Shown piece by piece: positions 63,110-64,000 of a stretch of 64,000 nt of DNA. The stretch comes from Histomonas meleagridis (taxonomy: Eukaryota; Parabasalia; Tritrichomonadida; Dientamoebidae), in assembly GCA_020186115.1 (NCBI GenBank), contig WSYJ01000001.1:248001-312000 (forward strand). Reading direction: 5' to 3'. Position numbers and translations under genes: made by a program. Each line of letters opens with the position of its first letter. The stretch's first letter is position 1. Under the pieces are notes generated by a model that worked only from the letters and a program-made list of their open reading frames with translations, had not been told where the DNA came from and did not search any database.

Positions 63110-64000
63110 ATGTCATCCAAAGTAATTAACAAAGAGGTTATTGATTTGACTTATGAAACACAAAGACATGTTAAAAACGAAGCAGCGCTTATAGAGTTCG
63201 AGGATTTTATTTATAAATCGGCAAAATTCAATATTTCTACAGCATTAAATGATTTTATAAAACACCAAAAATGTTATTATTCCACGCAATATCTTGTTTC
63301 CCGCCATCTCACAAAGAACAGTAATCTTATATTAACAAATCTTATTTCTTTCAATTATCCAATTTTAGAGGGAAAGGCAGAAGTTGTTGATATTGCTGGT
63401 CTTGAAAAGGTTTCAAAAACGCCGATCAAAAATGATGCACTTGTTGACATTTTAACGTATTGTACAATTCCTTCAACATTTTACTTTTTCCTAGAAGAGA
63501 AACGTGTTTCAAGCTTTGTCGAATTTTGCTCAAAAGGTGTTGAGCCTACTAATTTCATGAAATATCTCAGAGTAATTTTTATTCATCCCGTTTTTGTCAG
63601 GTTTGTTAGCTCTGTTTTTAGCCCAATAATTACCCCTTATCTTCTCACAAGCAAAAAAATCGAACAACCAGAAGAAGTTTTGAACCAGATATATGAATTA
63701 TGGGAATCCAAAATATCAATGATTCCAAATTTCATTAGGCGTATCTTCAATGAATCCACCAAAAACAAACAAATTGACAACAAGCCTATTTCAGGTTCAC
63801 TTATTCTCTATGAATGTTTCTTCAAAGAATTTGTGAAATCTCCACAACGCTTTCTTGTCTTTGATTGTCACCAAAAGGTTCCTTCGAACTTTTTCGAACC
63901 AATTATGACATGTCTGCAAACTAATCAAGATATTCTACATCGGTTTGCAAATTCAATTCAATCATCAACACTTGAACTTGATACCAGTTATTTAATATCA
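63110..64000 (+). CDS. hypothetical helical protein (3' end outside window)
   Basis: The frame is open from ATG 63110 to the window end, 297 codons with no stop. The sequence starts MSSKVINKEVIDLTYETQRH and is helical with a Phe/Leu-rich core (CTIPSTFYFFLEEKRVSSF, FIHPVFVRFVSSVFSPIITP), then LILYECFFKEFVKSPQRFLV. There is no signal peptide. I do not recognise the family; a trichomonad family of Ras-GAP- or VPS9-like regulators is one possibility, with the protein at 50753 as a distant relative. The start follows CCGTT and GGGCAGCCC elements and the context AAATTCAAATG, which is also seen at the second DnaJ gene. Confidence 0.65.
   Translation, partial: MSSKVINKEVIDLTYETQRHVKNEAALIEFEDFIYKSAKFNISTALNDFIKHQKCYYSTQYLVSRHLTKNSNLILTNLISFNYPILEGKAEVVDIAGLEKVSKTPIKNDALVDILTYCTIPSTFYFFLEEKRVSSFVEFCSKGVEPTNFMKYLRVIFIHPVFVRFVSSVFSPIITPYLLTSKKIEQPEEVLNQIYELWESKISMIPNFIRRIFNESTKNKQIDNKPISGSLILYECFFKEFVKSPQRFLVFDCHQKVPSNFFEPIMTCLQTNQDILHRFANSIQSSTLELDTSYLIS

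Noticed and set aside
1-64000. tRNA, 5S rRNA, snRNA genes or a DNA transposon (Maverick or mariner type)
   Set aside because: I looked for tRNA-like boxes, transposase motifs and terminal inverted repeats, and found none that I could support by reading.

Overview
The window is nuclear DNA of a parabasalid protist, most likely a trichomonad of the Tritrichomonas type. The evidence is a very AT-rich genome with long uninterrupted ORFs, no intron I could confirm, many stop codons that run straight into an A (TAA-A, like the trichomonad poly(A) signal overlapping the stop), a family of BspA-like leucine-rich-repeat surface proteins, several protein kinases, and Myb-type AACGG/CCGTT elements close to start codons. 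The species is inferred; no rRNA or tRNA was seen.

Layout. 1-4.7 kb: a TKL-type kinase (5' end outside the window), a second kinase with a tyrosine-kinase-like catalytic loop, and a Nup35/Nup53-like nucleoporin. 4.9-11.8 kb: a farnesylated type I DnaJ divergent from the splicing factor YJU2, then the EARP tether subunit VPS50, a tail-anchored protein of unknown function and two small unknown ORFs. 12.3-23.2 kb: a tetraspanin-like protein, a CS-domain/Sel1 tail-anchored protein, Rab GDI, an importin-beta-like karyopherin and U1-70K, followed by a 65-bp minisatellite. 24.5-31.7 kb: TRIP13/Pch2, a coiled-coil protein, and a Vps39/Vam6-like HOPS subunit with one frameshift.

31-48.7 kb is the rearranged part. 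A block holding the 3' end of the Vps39-like gene, a 72-bp minisatellite and BspA gene A is present again in inverted orientation at 37441-40710. The second copy is circularly permuted and is bounded by 16-bp direct repeats, as expected if a 3.7-kb circle (31039-34711) had re-integrated through short homology. Between the two copies lie an HP1-like chromodomain/chromoshadow protein and a DMT-type transporter. A copine follows, then two more BspA genes (C and D). D carries a one-base frameshift and an unrelated C-terminal end.

49-64 kb: a second CQPM-type DnaJ, an unknown helical protein, a small SH3-like protein that looks bacterial, a decayed fifth BspA locus, a probably N-myristoylated Ser-rich repeat protein divergent from a class I histone deacetylase, RABL2, an RRM protein, a HAD phosphatase, a kinase with DWG in place of DFG, and the 5' part of another unknown helical protein.

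Common themes are endolysosomal and Rab-linked traffic (VPS50, Vps39, GDI, RABL2, copine), nuclear transport and chromatin (Nup35-like, importin, HP1-like, HDAC, TRIP13), splicing (U1-70K, YJU2, an RRM protein) and an expanding surface-protein family. Many genes are divergent pairs with short shared upstream regions. Two short motifs recur there: CCGTT/AACGG, and a GC-rich palindrome GGGGTGCCCC that stands out in this AT-rich DNA.
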